A stretch of 64,000 nucleotides of DNA, from contig CM041780.1 of NCBI GenBank assembly GCA_023374045.1, positions 39,199,030 through 39,263,029 of the forward strand, read 5' to 3'. The DNA comes from Limonium bicolor. Lineage: Eukaryota > Streptophyta > Magnoliopsida > Caryophyllales > Plumbaginaceae. Position numbers and translations under genes: made by a program. Below are positions 49,027 to 59,491 of this stretch, in pieces; the stretch's first letter is position 1; the number at the start of each line of letters is the position of its first letter. The notes below the pieces were generated by a model. It saw nothing but the letters and a program-made list of their open reading frames with translations. It ran no database searches and was not told where the DNA came from.

Positions 49027-52000
49027 TACCATATGTTATTATTATTAAACATTGGTTTAATCAGTTTGGGCAACTAAAGCGTTTAGCTTCACTACGGTAT
49101 ACTATAGAATATGCTCTGGCCAAAGGGTCTTAACCATACCAACGGTTTAGTCTTTGCACCAAGAGTTCCTATATGAGTTTATTTAACTCATCGTTAATTC
49201 GGTTCTAGCCTATTAGGCTTCAAGGCATTAATAGCCATTGTATTATACTCACTAGGTATATTGTCTCCTAGCTAGGGCCCACTAGCTTCTGCTGCGCGAC
49301 CCTGATAGCTTGGGTTATTCACCCTTCTTGTTATCCTTAATGTGCTATACATCACCTTCTTATCCGTCTATTATGGGAATAAGGTTTACTAGACAAATGC
49401 GGTATTCTTTTACCATGGTTGAACTCAATGAGTTTAAGATTTATAACCAGCTCTCTGGTAATCTACTGCACATGCTATTCGTGCTTCCACGATCATTCGT
49501 TAAGTTCCTCCGACTTATTGACGGGCGAGGTTAAGCCACTATTTAGTTATAGCGCTTCCTCTGTTGTCAATAGCTCCTGGATTACACCAGTTCTTCTGGT
49601 TCAGTACAAGTGTTCTTTACTTGTATGACATTGCATTTTCTTATGCGTTGGTCCTAGTGACTTCCTTGTATCTCCTTTCACCTTATATTCCAATGGAATT
49701 CACATCTTGTGATTATTAGTGTGTTGTACACTCTTCGTGCTTGCTTGACTGGCTTATGCCATGTTTGTGGTGAAAGGAAATATTTACTGCGATTCTCCAT
49801 ATCCCTAGCCATCTCATTAGATCATTAGCTGAACAAGTGCAATGCCAAAACACTCAGTCATACAGAGTGCAGAGGCGTAAACGCTTGACAGTAAGTCACT
49901 TATGTGGTAGGAAAGAATATTTCTGTGTGTCATCTCATACTTATACTCCGCGTTATTGCTTAACTACCCCCTCATAGTGGTCGCCTGTTGCGAACCGTAT
50001 TCTTACTCATTGTACAACATTGCTTTTACTGTTTCTGTTACTGTGGTAGTTCCTTTTTACTTAGTGACATTGTCATTGGCACCATTTCCTTATGGTGTAA
50101 ATACACTAGGAGTTTCCTGTTTTTGTGTGTATGACGGTTGTCGCAGCATACGACAATCTTATTATCTTCCCAATGTGGAGATGTCTTATTCCACTTAGGT
50201 TTTATGTGTAGGTTAACTCACCTCACATTCTATCATCATTTGTGATACAATTTACCAAGTATTTGGTTGGCCAAGGATAAAGCAATTTACCGGTTTACAA
50301 GCTCTCTTCAGCGTTGGTCATTCGTGATGTGCAACGTGCACTCACATTGATTGTTTTTGCCAATTACTGTCCTCCTAAAACTGAGCATTGGTTTAGGCTA
50401 TGGCTGTGTAGTTTTGCTTGTGTGCATATTACCAGGACATCCCACGAAACTTCAAGGGTTTTCTGGTCCCGTTCTCCAATTGGAGGGTATTCTATCACTG
50501 ACAAGTAAAATTTCTTGCTGAGGGGTTGTCTCCACTCATAGGTCTCATGACAAGGTTATCATATTGGTGTTTATACAACGGTTCACGCATGCTTAGGTGC
50601 ATATGGGGTATGCTTTACTCCTTAAGTCATAGGTTTGGAAATCTCATTTCCTTATCCCATCACCCCTTGGCAATATCTATTGCGTAGGTTTTATTGTTAT
50701 AGTAGATGGAAGCCTTTACTAAGGGCTCACATCTCCACCACATCGGTGGTCTTTAGTTAACAAGAGGTACCTTTCCTCGGGTTTCTCGTAGTGTCCAAGT
50801 GTGGACTAGGCCACTATTGGCATTATCATGGTTCTTATGCCTCTGTGCTACCATTGCTACAGAAGGCATGAAGGTAATTGAAAGTTTGTCAACTGTATAC
50901 TAGACTGGTACTCTAGTAACAGTGACACTGAGGTGGCCATTGCTCCAAGCCACTCAGGATGTTGGGTTGAACTGATGGTCCAGTTGTTGATTTCTTGTCG
51001 TATGAGGCAATACCTCTTGCAAGTCTTGTTAATAAATGGTGCCGGTTTGCAACCGTTTAAGTTTATATGACGTATTTTGTTTACGGCTTCTGAGCCTTAT
51101 TGCTGCAAGCTATGCTCTTTGCAAGTTGCTTATACATGTTTCCACTCCATGTATACCCCATAGGTTGGAGGTATTGCTGGGCTCCGTGGTAAGTCGTGAC
51201 ATCACGCTTCCGTTCATAGGAGACCCCTTTTTGGCAATCTAGTGTTATCTTGTGCCTTTTGTGGTTGAGGGTATTTCCCTTCGGCGTTCTAACCGAATGT
51301 TCATTCCAGCTCCTGGGCTCTTATCATGATGCTTTGTTCTTCTGTTGTTAAATCAGACACCCTTCAAGGATTGCTCCTGGGTGTTGTTGGTTGCGCCGTT
51401 GCAGTCGGCTAATGTTTATAACATGTGTTGTCCTCTATACCGTCTTATGGCATTGCATTAAGCTATCTCCTTTCGGGTTATGTCGTCTCCCGTCGTTGGG
51501 TAGACCGTTTATACTTGCTCCCAGTGCTTGAGACTAGGTTTAAATATCCTCTCCGATTATGGATTGTGCTTCGTAGTAATCTTGTGATTGCTCTTGGGAA
51601 TTCCGCCCCGTTTGTTGAGTATTGTTAGGTTCACGTTAGGCATTTGCCTTAATGTGTTTAGGCTGGGCATTCCATCCAGCTGTCAGGTAATTGCTTGGAT
51701 TATTTGAGACATGTCCAATGTCTATATTTACTAGTCTGTGCTTTTTGCACTTCCCAGTCTTCATTCCTTATCTTCAGATGGATTCTCTGAGTTCCTTGAT
51801 ACTTGGTCGTCTGAGGTGTCCAGCTGTTCCGGTTTGAACTCACTCATGGTCCGAAGAACGGAGTTGACTACTTCCCGTGCGTCGCACACTACATGTATAC
51901 ATACGTGGGGTACCATATTGACATGTTACCACTTACCCAACTATATGTCGGGCCCGCAAGCTCCTTCGGAGTGCGGTTGTCCCACATCCCGTAACGGGTA

Positions 52001-53341
52001 CACTCGTAGTGTTCGCCACACGCCTAGGTGAAGTATTCTATTGTCAACTCCTCTGGTATCATTCTTTGATACTCACCGTAATGCTGTTGGTCTGGTTTTA
52101 AAATCCAAGGTTTTAAAAGAAGGTTGTGGTTTTGAAAGAAAACTATGGTTCGGTGTTAAAAGAAGTTCTTTATGGCATAGCCATGTTCGAAATCTTGACC
52201 AAGTCCAGCTTCTCGCTGACTGGTATGTTCTATATACAGTGGTCGGGCCGTCAGGCCTTCCCATGGTTTCATTCCTCCTGTTTTAGGATGTTTATTCCTG
52301 TAGTCGCTTCATCGCTGTCACGGTACATTACTATGTACCTGTGGTGTGTTAGTGCTCCTTCACCTATTCATGTTCTTACTGCACTTGCCATGGCAAGTGC
52401 GTGGTACTGGTGGTTTTTGAGTAATCCTATACCGATCTCGGTATGGTTTCCACTCGCATTTGATAGTCTTGTTGACTCTTCCCTTGATCTTATTGATCTA
52501 CAATCGGTATACTTGCTCCTTTAGGTAGCTTCTTGGTGGTCTAGACCAGGCTGTCGTAGATCTGGGTACTTCTCCACTCCTTGGAGGTTCCCGTTCTACT
52601 TGGGTTAGTGTCGTTCCTTGTGGCTCGTTCCCACACATTTGTGGTGGTTACTAAGCCTTCCTCGTTTAGGTACTACGCTTGTAGTCCTATTGGTTTGTAT
52701 CTCATGGTTGTTCTTGTAGTTGTCTGGGCTTATTGCCCAGGTACTGCAACCTTAATGGCATTTTAGTTTTGGAGTTAACCGCTTCCGACTATGTCCTTAG
52801 TCGGCTAGCATACCGCTGGTGGTATTATTCAAGTATTACTATCCCGTAGACTTGTGTCTCGGGTTCCGTTACTGCTCCCCTTTTTCATTCCGTTGCATGG
52901 TTAGTGCTTCTGTCTTGCTGTTGGTTGACTAGCTAGGTGTCGCGACTGCTAAGCACGTCACCCCATGCTATTGTAAGTTGTAGCCTCCTCGTGGTTGGAG
53001 TGTTCATCCTACCACTATTACGTGCGGTGTTGTGGTTCAACCGGGACCCATCCCCGGGACTTCCAGTTCTTGGAATCTATCATATGTCGGTTCTTGTTTA
53101 CCGTGTGATTGCTTCACAACTGCCAGATCGGGTTTTCCCCGAGTATGAGAAGGCTTTTCTTCTCTCTGGCGTCCTTTCCCAAGTTATACAGTGAGGTTTG
53201 CGGCGGGCGGGACTGGTATTGTAGGTATCCGGTACTCACCGGTAGTTCCTAACTAGCATATCTCTAATGCTAACACTCAGCCCTTAGCCCTAAGCTTCTA
53301 ATTCCTAACTCGGTATTTCCTAAACTCGGTATTTCCAGTCA

Positions 53342-53368
53342 TCAGAGCGATACTTCGCTCTGATACCA
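53342..53368 (-). promoter_or_regulatory. Primer binding site hairpin (E9)
   Basis: TGGTATCAGAGC reads on the minus strand from 53368 to 53357. TCAGAGCG and CGCTCTGA form an 8-bp stem around AAGTAT. It lies five bases from the 5' LTR. Confidence 0.93.
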
Positions 53369-53373
53369 CTTTT

Positions 53374-56300
53374 TGTAACACCCCTACCATTAATACAATG
53401 ATTACCGTCCAATCTCCTTACACGTCAGATACACGCAGCGGATACTTACTTACATACAATGGGTGATACAATGTCGTTAACCACCCACGTGGCTAACAAG
53501 GCTACTACTACTTCTTACAACATCGGTCTGATGGACCGGAATCCCGAGTACTACACTTCCACAACACATACTCCATTCATCAAACGAATACTACAAGGTT
53601 CCATTCAATACTTTACTCCTTCGTAAACCATACAATACAAAATACATAACCCAGTTTACTAGGTTCCCAATACAATTACAATGCTTCTTCCAAGTTCATA
53701 CATACTCACTAAGAGACTACTTACTATTCGTTCCTCACAAACTACTTGCTTCTAATTACAAGGGTGTGCCTCCGGTCTCTTATCTTGACCATATTCGCTT
53801 CGGTACCTGCACACTAAAAATGTTCCCCCTAGGGGGTCAGCTTTCGCTGCGCATGATAACCGCATACCCCGCGTACTAGTGAGGGTACGCCGACCACTTG
53901 GTCGAATACATGCAGTTCATTTTCATACAAACATACATGCATACATGCTCTTACACACATTACAATAATACTTACGCAAACATACATACATACAATTCAT
54001 TACATACAAGGAATACGTTATAACCATTCAATACTTACTTACCTTCTTCCGAATACACATACTCATTACATACACAAAGTACAGTTCTTGTTAGCTTCAT
54101 TGGTCCACCCGGGTTAATCGGGTGGAGATTACTCTTTTACTCGTTACTTCATACATACACATACATACTCATACATACTTATGGATCCATACTTACTTAC
54201 TCTTACTCTTACTCAAGTTAAGTCGTCGGGACCTCCGGCCCTGGGGACTACACCGTCCCACCTCCGGGATTTACTTGACTCACCAATCCGGGATGCTACC
54301 CATTTAAGGGATTTGGGCCGCGGACCAGTTTTAGAGTCAGGAATTGCAGCCAACCTCTTGTGACTCCACATCCTCACGCGTGGCCGAAGCTATATCGGAC
54401 TTCTACCCATTCCGGTTTACTCACTTAAGTTAGGAGTTAGGTAGTTAGGAATTAGCAGAAGTCTTTCATTCAAGCCACAATAATACAATACAAAGCTCCT
54501 ATACACATCCATGCAAAATACAGTGCAATATACAAGTACACTATAAAATACAATACACATCATCATCATTCATATGTTTCATGAATTATACAAACTATTG
54601 TTCAAGACAAATATCAAGAACAATGTAAGCAAGCACAGCTAAAGTGCAATATAGTCCGATTCATGCATTTATCTTATTAGGTGATCAAATAAGCACACAA
54701 ATCGGGGTAACCAGATTAGGATACAGGGCATGAAGAAATCATACCTTTCACCGTTGTACTTGTATCCCAACGTTCCTCCGGTATTCACATTCAAATCCTA
54801 TGATACACATACAACCGAATAATTAATCTAACTATCATTAATTTAATTCGGTTACTCTTACGTTTACTAATCCATACTTACTAAGTCTTGCATTACAATA
54901 CTTACTCCTAATTACTTAACCATGGTTTACTTACCTATATATGCACATATGTATAGGTGGGTATACACATACATACATACATATACTAACCATAGTCTTA
55001 TAGTTTTTTTTTTTGTAAGTTTTGACCCGACCGAACTTGCGGCCGACCTTGCAAGTTCGGTCCAAGTCAGTAGGCTACATCGGGTGAAAATTCCAGGGCT
55101 GACCGACCTTGCAAGTCCGGTCCCAAGGTCGGTCCATTCCAGTGAGTTACTTAACGGAAAATTTTAACCCGACCGACCTTGCAAGTCCGGTCGCGAGGTC
55201 GGTCCATTCCAGAAGGTTTCATCGGGGAATTTTTCTGGTCCGACCGAACTTGCAAGTCCGGTCGCAAGTCCGGTCGATTCCAGTAGGTTTCAGACGGGAA
55301 AATTTTCTGGTCCGACCGAACTTGCAAGTCCGGTCGCAAGTCCGGTCGGTTCCAGAAGCTTTCCCGTCTTTGTAAATCTGGGCTCGACCGAACTTGCAAG
55401 TCCGGTCGCAAGTTCGGTCCGGCCCAGTATTTGCATTTTTATTTCTGTTTTTAGTCCTCTCTTTTACCCATTACTTCCCCATTGTTCCTACACTTATTCC
55501 CCCATGTTTAAACACTACTTAGGCCCTCCAAATTGCCTTAGTTCATCCACCAAATTCCTTACTCAATCCATCAATCAACTTACACAATTTCCTCACTTCC
55601 TTTCCACACTTACAACAGCTTTTCATCCTCCAATGCTACAGATTTTTGTTCCTACTTCCCCCATGCATATTCTTATCTCCTAATGCCATTTCCAAAGCCC
55701 ACAATGTATTATCTTACCCTCCAATTCATTCTCAAGCCACTACAATATCTATACCTAAGTCCAACACTCTTGTCACCAATTCTTCTACGCTATACACTTT
55801 GTTACAGATTTTGGGTTCTTATTTCCTCCATTACTCCCTCAACTAATGCTACTCCTAGTATCCAAAATACATCCATTCACTTCCTAGTTACATCCCATTA
55901 ACAAATCATACCCAAATCTGTTACAAGCTACTAAACGCTCCCATTATACTCTCCACATACACCTAGTCACTACCTAAGTTGTTTTCTCATCTTGAACACT
56001 TAAGTCCTCAAATTCCTAGATAAAATTTGACATAGTCTCCCCTATATTATTAACATTCTCCACATGGTTTCACTCACATTATTGATCCATACCACCTGTT
56101 CACAACCAATACCAATATACCCATTCTCATATACAAAATACCACACTAAACAACCTTAATTTCCTGCACTCAAACCTTAATTCCCATTTAGGTTTTAACA
56201 AGTTTTAAAATGCCTTTTAAGGTTTAAAACACTTGTTTTCTCCTACACATTACACTACCACTGCACTACCAATTTACAATACCAATTTTAACTTCTAAAA

Positions 56301-57656
56301 ATCTGTTACATTACTCATTACCAAGCTACACAAGGAAAGAGTGCAATTATCTCCTTTCTCCTTCTAGTTTCCTTTCTTCCCCTTGCTTCTTCCTTCTCTC
56401 TCTCTACCTGTTATAGTACTTCACAAATCTATCATTATAACCCATTCACATATACATTTCAATACCAAGACTAACCCTTAGATTACATAAATGTTTTGAA
56501 GTAATTTCTAGGGTTTAGAAACATGTTACCTTCCAAGGGTGTAGATGAAGCTTAGAGGAGCTTAAGAACAATGTTTCTACTCCTTCAAAGAAGCCAAAAT
56601 CGGCTGGGTACAAAAAGGAACCAAACAAGGGTTTAGCTAAATTTTCGTTTTGCCCATAAGGCTAGAAAAAGATGAAGTTTTTAAGAATATTTTTACCTCA
56701 TTAGAACAAGAAGAACAAGGTGGTTCTAGTGGTAGTCTTGAAGCTTCAAATGCTCCATACCCATGGAGATGAAAGTGCTCCTTTTTGAATTTTGAAAAGA
56801 TAGGAATGCTCTACTTGATGAGGGGATTCTAATGGTGTAGTTTTTATAATTATTGGAGCAAGTATGGGCACTCAACAAGAGGAGAGAAGTGAGGTTTTTG
56901 GTGAGTTTGTTATTTCCTCCATTGTTGTCCGATTGGAGAAGGAGGAGAATAGAGAGGAGGGAGATGGGGGTCTGTACGTGGAGAAGGGAAATGAGAGTAG
57001 GAGAGAGAGTGTGAGAGAGTGGGGTAATAAAGTAGATAAGTAGTAGTTTTATTACTTTTGTTGTTTTGTGAATAAGAGTGAGTAAAGAGGGTGTGTGTGA
57101 GGGGGAATAAAATCGGACCACACACAGAACCCATGAGGGTTTTAAAATTCTATTTACAATATTGGACACATAAGTTTGGTCTATTTATGTTTCTACCCCA
57201 CAACTTCCCGTTTTTGACGGTTCTTTACTAATTCCTCTTTTATTGATTTTATTGGTTCTAAAGCTTCACTAATATTTATTAATGATTATTTAGTTGACTA
57301 AAATTGTTACGAGTCTATTTCACCCGCTTAAAGACACGTTTTCCCGGTTACCTCGAAAAACACGCTTTAATGTTCATTAGTGTTTTTAATCCATTTTAAG
57401 GATCCGTTTTCTTCGGGGTTTGTTCCCTAATATTTATTTAGACTCAATTAAGCCTTTAGAATCCCTATAATACTCTAACCGAGGTCTCGTACCTCCTATG
57501 GTTATTTTAACGCTTATTTAGCGTTTTTCGCTTTTTAAGCGTTTCTTTATTTCTTTTTAGATTTATTCTCCTTACCAATTTTAATTAGGTACCATTAGGC
57601 CCTTAAGTACGTATTAGATTAATTTTAATCCTTATGTTTAAGTTCGGGGTATTTCA
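53374..57656 (-). mobile_element. E9: 5' LTR
   Basis: It is the counterpart of 43446-47768, slightly shorter because of small deletions (for example near 54900 and 55790). The U5 hairpin is at 53476-53497, CCCCCTAGGGGG at 53825-53836 and the hairpin array at 55026-55423 with six units. Confidence 0.94.
55026..55423 (-). repeat. 72-bp period hairpin array of E9, right LTR
   Basis: The same six units as at 45116-45510 are present with a few substitutions, including GAACTTGC-type arms. Unit number has not changed since insertion. Confidence 0.9.
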
Positions 57657-57661
57657 CCAAT

Positions 57662-58818
57662 CTAATGAATCATCATTTACTATTTCATAAAGTTACATTA
57701 ATTAACATAAAAAGCAAAACTAGCTTTCTTACCTCATTTGCCTTCTTCCCAGCCGACTTCTAGCACCTTCATCCTCTCTTTTGCTTTTCCAAAACCGTAG
57801 GAACACATCAAATTCAGAAGAGAACACCAATTGACATAGGTAAGCTTATTAGGCCATTTTATGTTCATTCTCTTCACTTTTCTTTCCTCTTTCCATGGAG
57901 CTAAGCATCAACCATTTCCATCAATGGTTCTAGGTTGTTTTGGAGGTTAAAAGAAGGGCAATTCTCGGCTTTAACAAGGGAATAAGGAGGAGAATTCTAA
58001 TCTTGTTCCTAAGGTATAAAAATGTGCTTTAAGCACTTATCTCTTGATTCTATTCAATTCCGGTTGTAAAACCTGTTTCCTTAGGCTTATAATCTTCTCC
58101 TTAACATGCTTATTCAGTTGGTATATCAAGAGCTTCAAGTAATAGCCAAATCCATGCCAAAAACACCATTTTTGGCATTTTAATCACGGTGAAAATTAGC
58201 CATCTTCTAATCTAAGTTATACCGGTTTAAGCTTGGTTTTAGTAGCTCTTTTGATGCTCTTTATCTTCTGTAAAAATAGGCCAAATACTAACCTTGCTTG
58301 CCTTGGTATTCTAAGGTAAATTTTACCTTGAAAATATACATTAAACACTTCTTATGGTTAGCTCTTGTTTGGAGACTAATCATGCCTTAATTGCTGTTTG
58401 AAAACATGTAAAATAAGTTGTGGAAAAATTGTTCCTAAGCAGCCGTGGCCAAACAAGGCCTAAACTTGGCAAAAATAAGGTATAAATTACTTAAACCTTC
58501 ACTTGGTATATTAATATGTGCTTATACATATGTGTATAATATATGCCATGAGTGAACAAGGTATAAAGGTCTTATTTTGACCTTAGGTGATTAAGGAATG
58601 GTTTAGTAAATTTATATAAGTAATTAACTAACATAATTGTCAAATTTAAGACATAATGTCGAAAATTGGTAAATATGGAAAACATATGGGAGAGGCCGAG
58701 AGTTCAAAGTATTTTTGGGCATTTATGTGTAATTTATTTTATAAGCTAATGTTGTAATAAGGCCATGTACTTTAGGCCATTTTATTTATGTATTTATAAG
58801 GTTTTAATTAAGTTTAGG
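57662..58818 (+). mobile_element. E8: giant LTR, continuation
   Basis: LTR sequence resumes after the CCAAT duplication. Its first donor-like site (CATAGGTAAGC, GT at 57840) is about 902 bp from the LTR start once E9 is discounted, matching the 940-960 bp of other families. Further sites have GT at 58014 and 58315. E10 interrupts it before any hairpin array is reached. Confidence 0.75.
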
Positions 58819-58888
58819 TGATAAAAATATATTACCGCAAGGTGAGAAGGGAAGAAATAGCGCCAGGCCAAAAGCAGGATACGTAGAG

Positions 58889-59052
58889 CATCCAGCCGCT
58901 CTAGCCGGATGAGGTCAGAGGCTTATAGAACATCCGGCCGCCTCTAGCCGGATGGAAATACAATCACATAGAGCATCCGGCCACCCCTAGCCGGATGAAA
59001 GTAGAGCTTAGACAAAGCAAAGCATCATACGACCGGCCGCTTGTGGTCGGTC
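58889..59052 (+). repeat. Near-palindromic repeats in E10 U3
   Basis: Three copies of CATCCGGCC...GGCCGGATG-like text start at 58889, 58931 and 58974 (spacing 42-43 bp), for example CATCCGGCCGCC with TAGCCGGATG. A fourth, changed copy, GACCGGCCGC with GGTCGGTC, is at 59031-59052. The stem class is different from all giant-LTR arrays. Confidence 0.85.
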
Positions 59053-59130
59053 AAAGATTCTAGGAGGGGGTAGAACTGTACTTAAACATGTAAAATACAG
59101 GCTGGCACCAAAAAGACCAGGCCCAAAAAA

Positions 59131-59140
59131 CTATAAATAA
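59131..59140 (+). promoter_or_regulatory. TATA box of E10 LTR
   Basis: CTATAAATAA lies in a purine-rich context, about 215 bp before the LTR end and downstream of the palindromic repeats, the normal position for an LTR core promoter. Transcription would start near 59165-59175. Confidence 0.75.
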
Positions 59141-59356
59141 GGGTGTACCCTCGTGAAGTAAGACACGCGATATTTGGCAATCAAACTCACATTCGATTCT
59201 AATAGAAGCTCCCTTTCTCCCTCTCTACTCTCGCGAGATTCTGAGTCCGAGACCAGGTAATGTAGGATAGAAGGTCAGACCGGATCGTACTAGGATAGAT
59301 GTACTTTCACATTGCGATCAAGTTGGATCTTGTCAGGATAGATATACTGTTTCATT

Positions 59357-59374
59357 TGGCGCCGTCTGTGGGAA
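59357..59374 (+). promoter_or_regulatory. Primer binding site of E10
   Basis: TGGCGCCGTCTGTGGGAA starts two bases after the LTR and is of the TGGCGCCG type common in Tat and Athila elements. It is not the tRNA-iMet site used by E3-E9, so E10 belongs to a different replication group. The exact tRNA was not identified. Confidence 0.85.
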
Positions 59375-59491
59375 ACGAACAGCAAGAAGCAACCACGAGA
59401 CCACCTGGAAACAGGGAAGTAATCTGCGACGGTTTATAGCGAAAGATCTGAAATAACCAATGACATTTTTTGCAGGATCGGAACACGATAG

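Larger units (their letters stand above)
47769..53373 (-). mobile_element. E9: non-coding internal domain
   Basis: In sense direction it runs from the primer site near 53363 to the purine tract at 47769-47783. It shows no retroelement protein motif. It holds the second purine tract (48990-49026) and twin hairpins (48298-48376), and aligns with the E6 internal along most of its length. It also preserves the uninterrupted version of the E7 target, GACTCTTCCCTTGATCTTA near 52474-52492. Confidence 0.87.
43446..57656 (-). mobile_element. E9: complete non-autonomous giant-LTR element, 14.2 kb, minus orientation
   Basis: It has a 3' LTR 43446-47768 (4323 bp), an internal domain 47769-53373 (5605 bp) and a 5' LTR 53374-57656 (4283 bp). 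Termini are TGTAACACCCC and GGGGTATTTCA, with target duplications CCAAT at 43441-43445 and 57657-57661. The first 150 bp of the two LTRs differ at three positions, so it is fairly young. The internal is non-coding and aligns with E6. It was inserted into E8, which itself sits in E6. Confidence 0.95.
58819..59354 (+). mobile_element. E10: 5' LTR of a Tat-lineage Ty3/gypsy element
   Basis: The right end, TTTCA at 59350-59354, is fixed by the primer site that follows. The left end is uncertain: TGATAAAAAT at 58819 or TGAGAAGGG at 58843, giving 536 or 512 bp. It contains near-palindromic repeats (58889-59052) and a TATA box (59131-59140). The partner LTR lies outside the window, so target duplications cannot be read. 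Confidence 0.8.

Noticed and set aside
46837..57169. Minus frames of about 147 codons repeated in both E9 LTRs
   Set aside because: They lie in LTR sequence, duplicate because the LTRs do, have low-complexity Ser/Leu/His composition and are not kept in other families.
58819..58860. Firm left boundary and target duplication for E10
   Set aside because: Two TG starts are possible and the second LTR is outside the window, so the start is left approximate.
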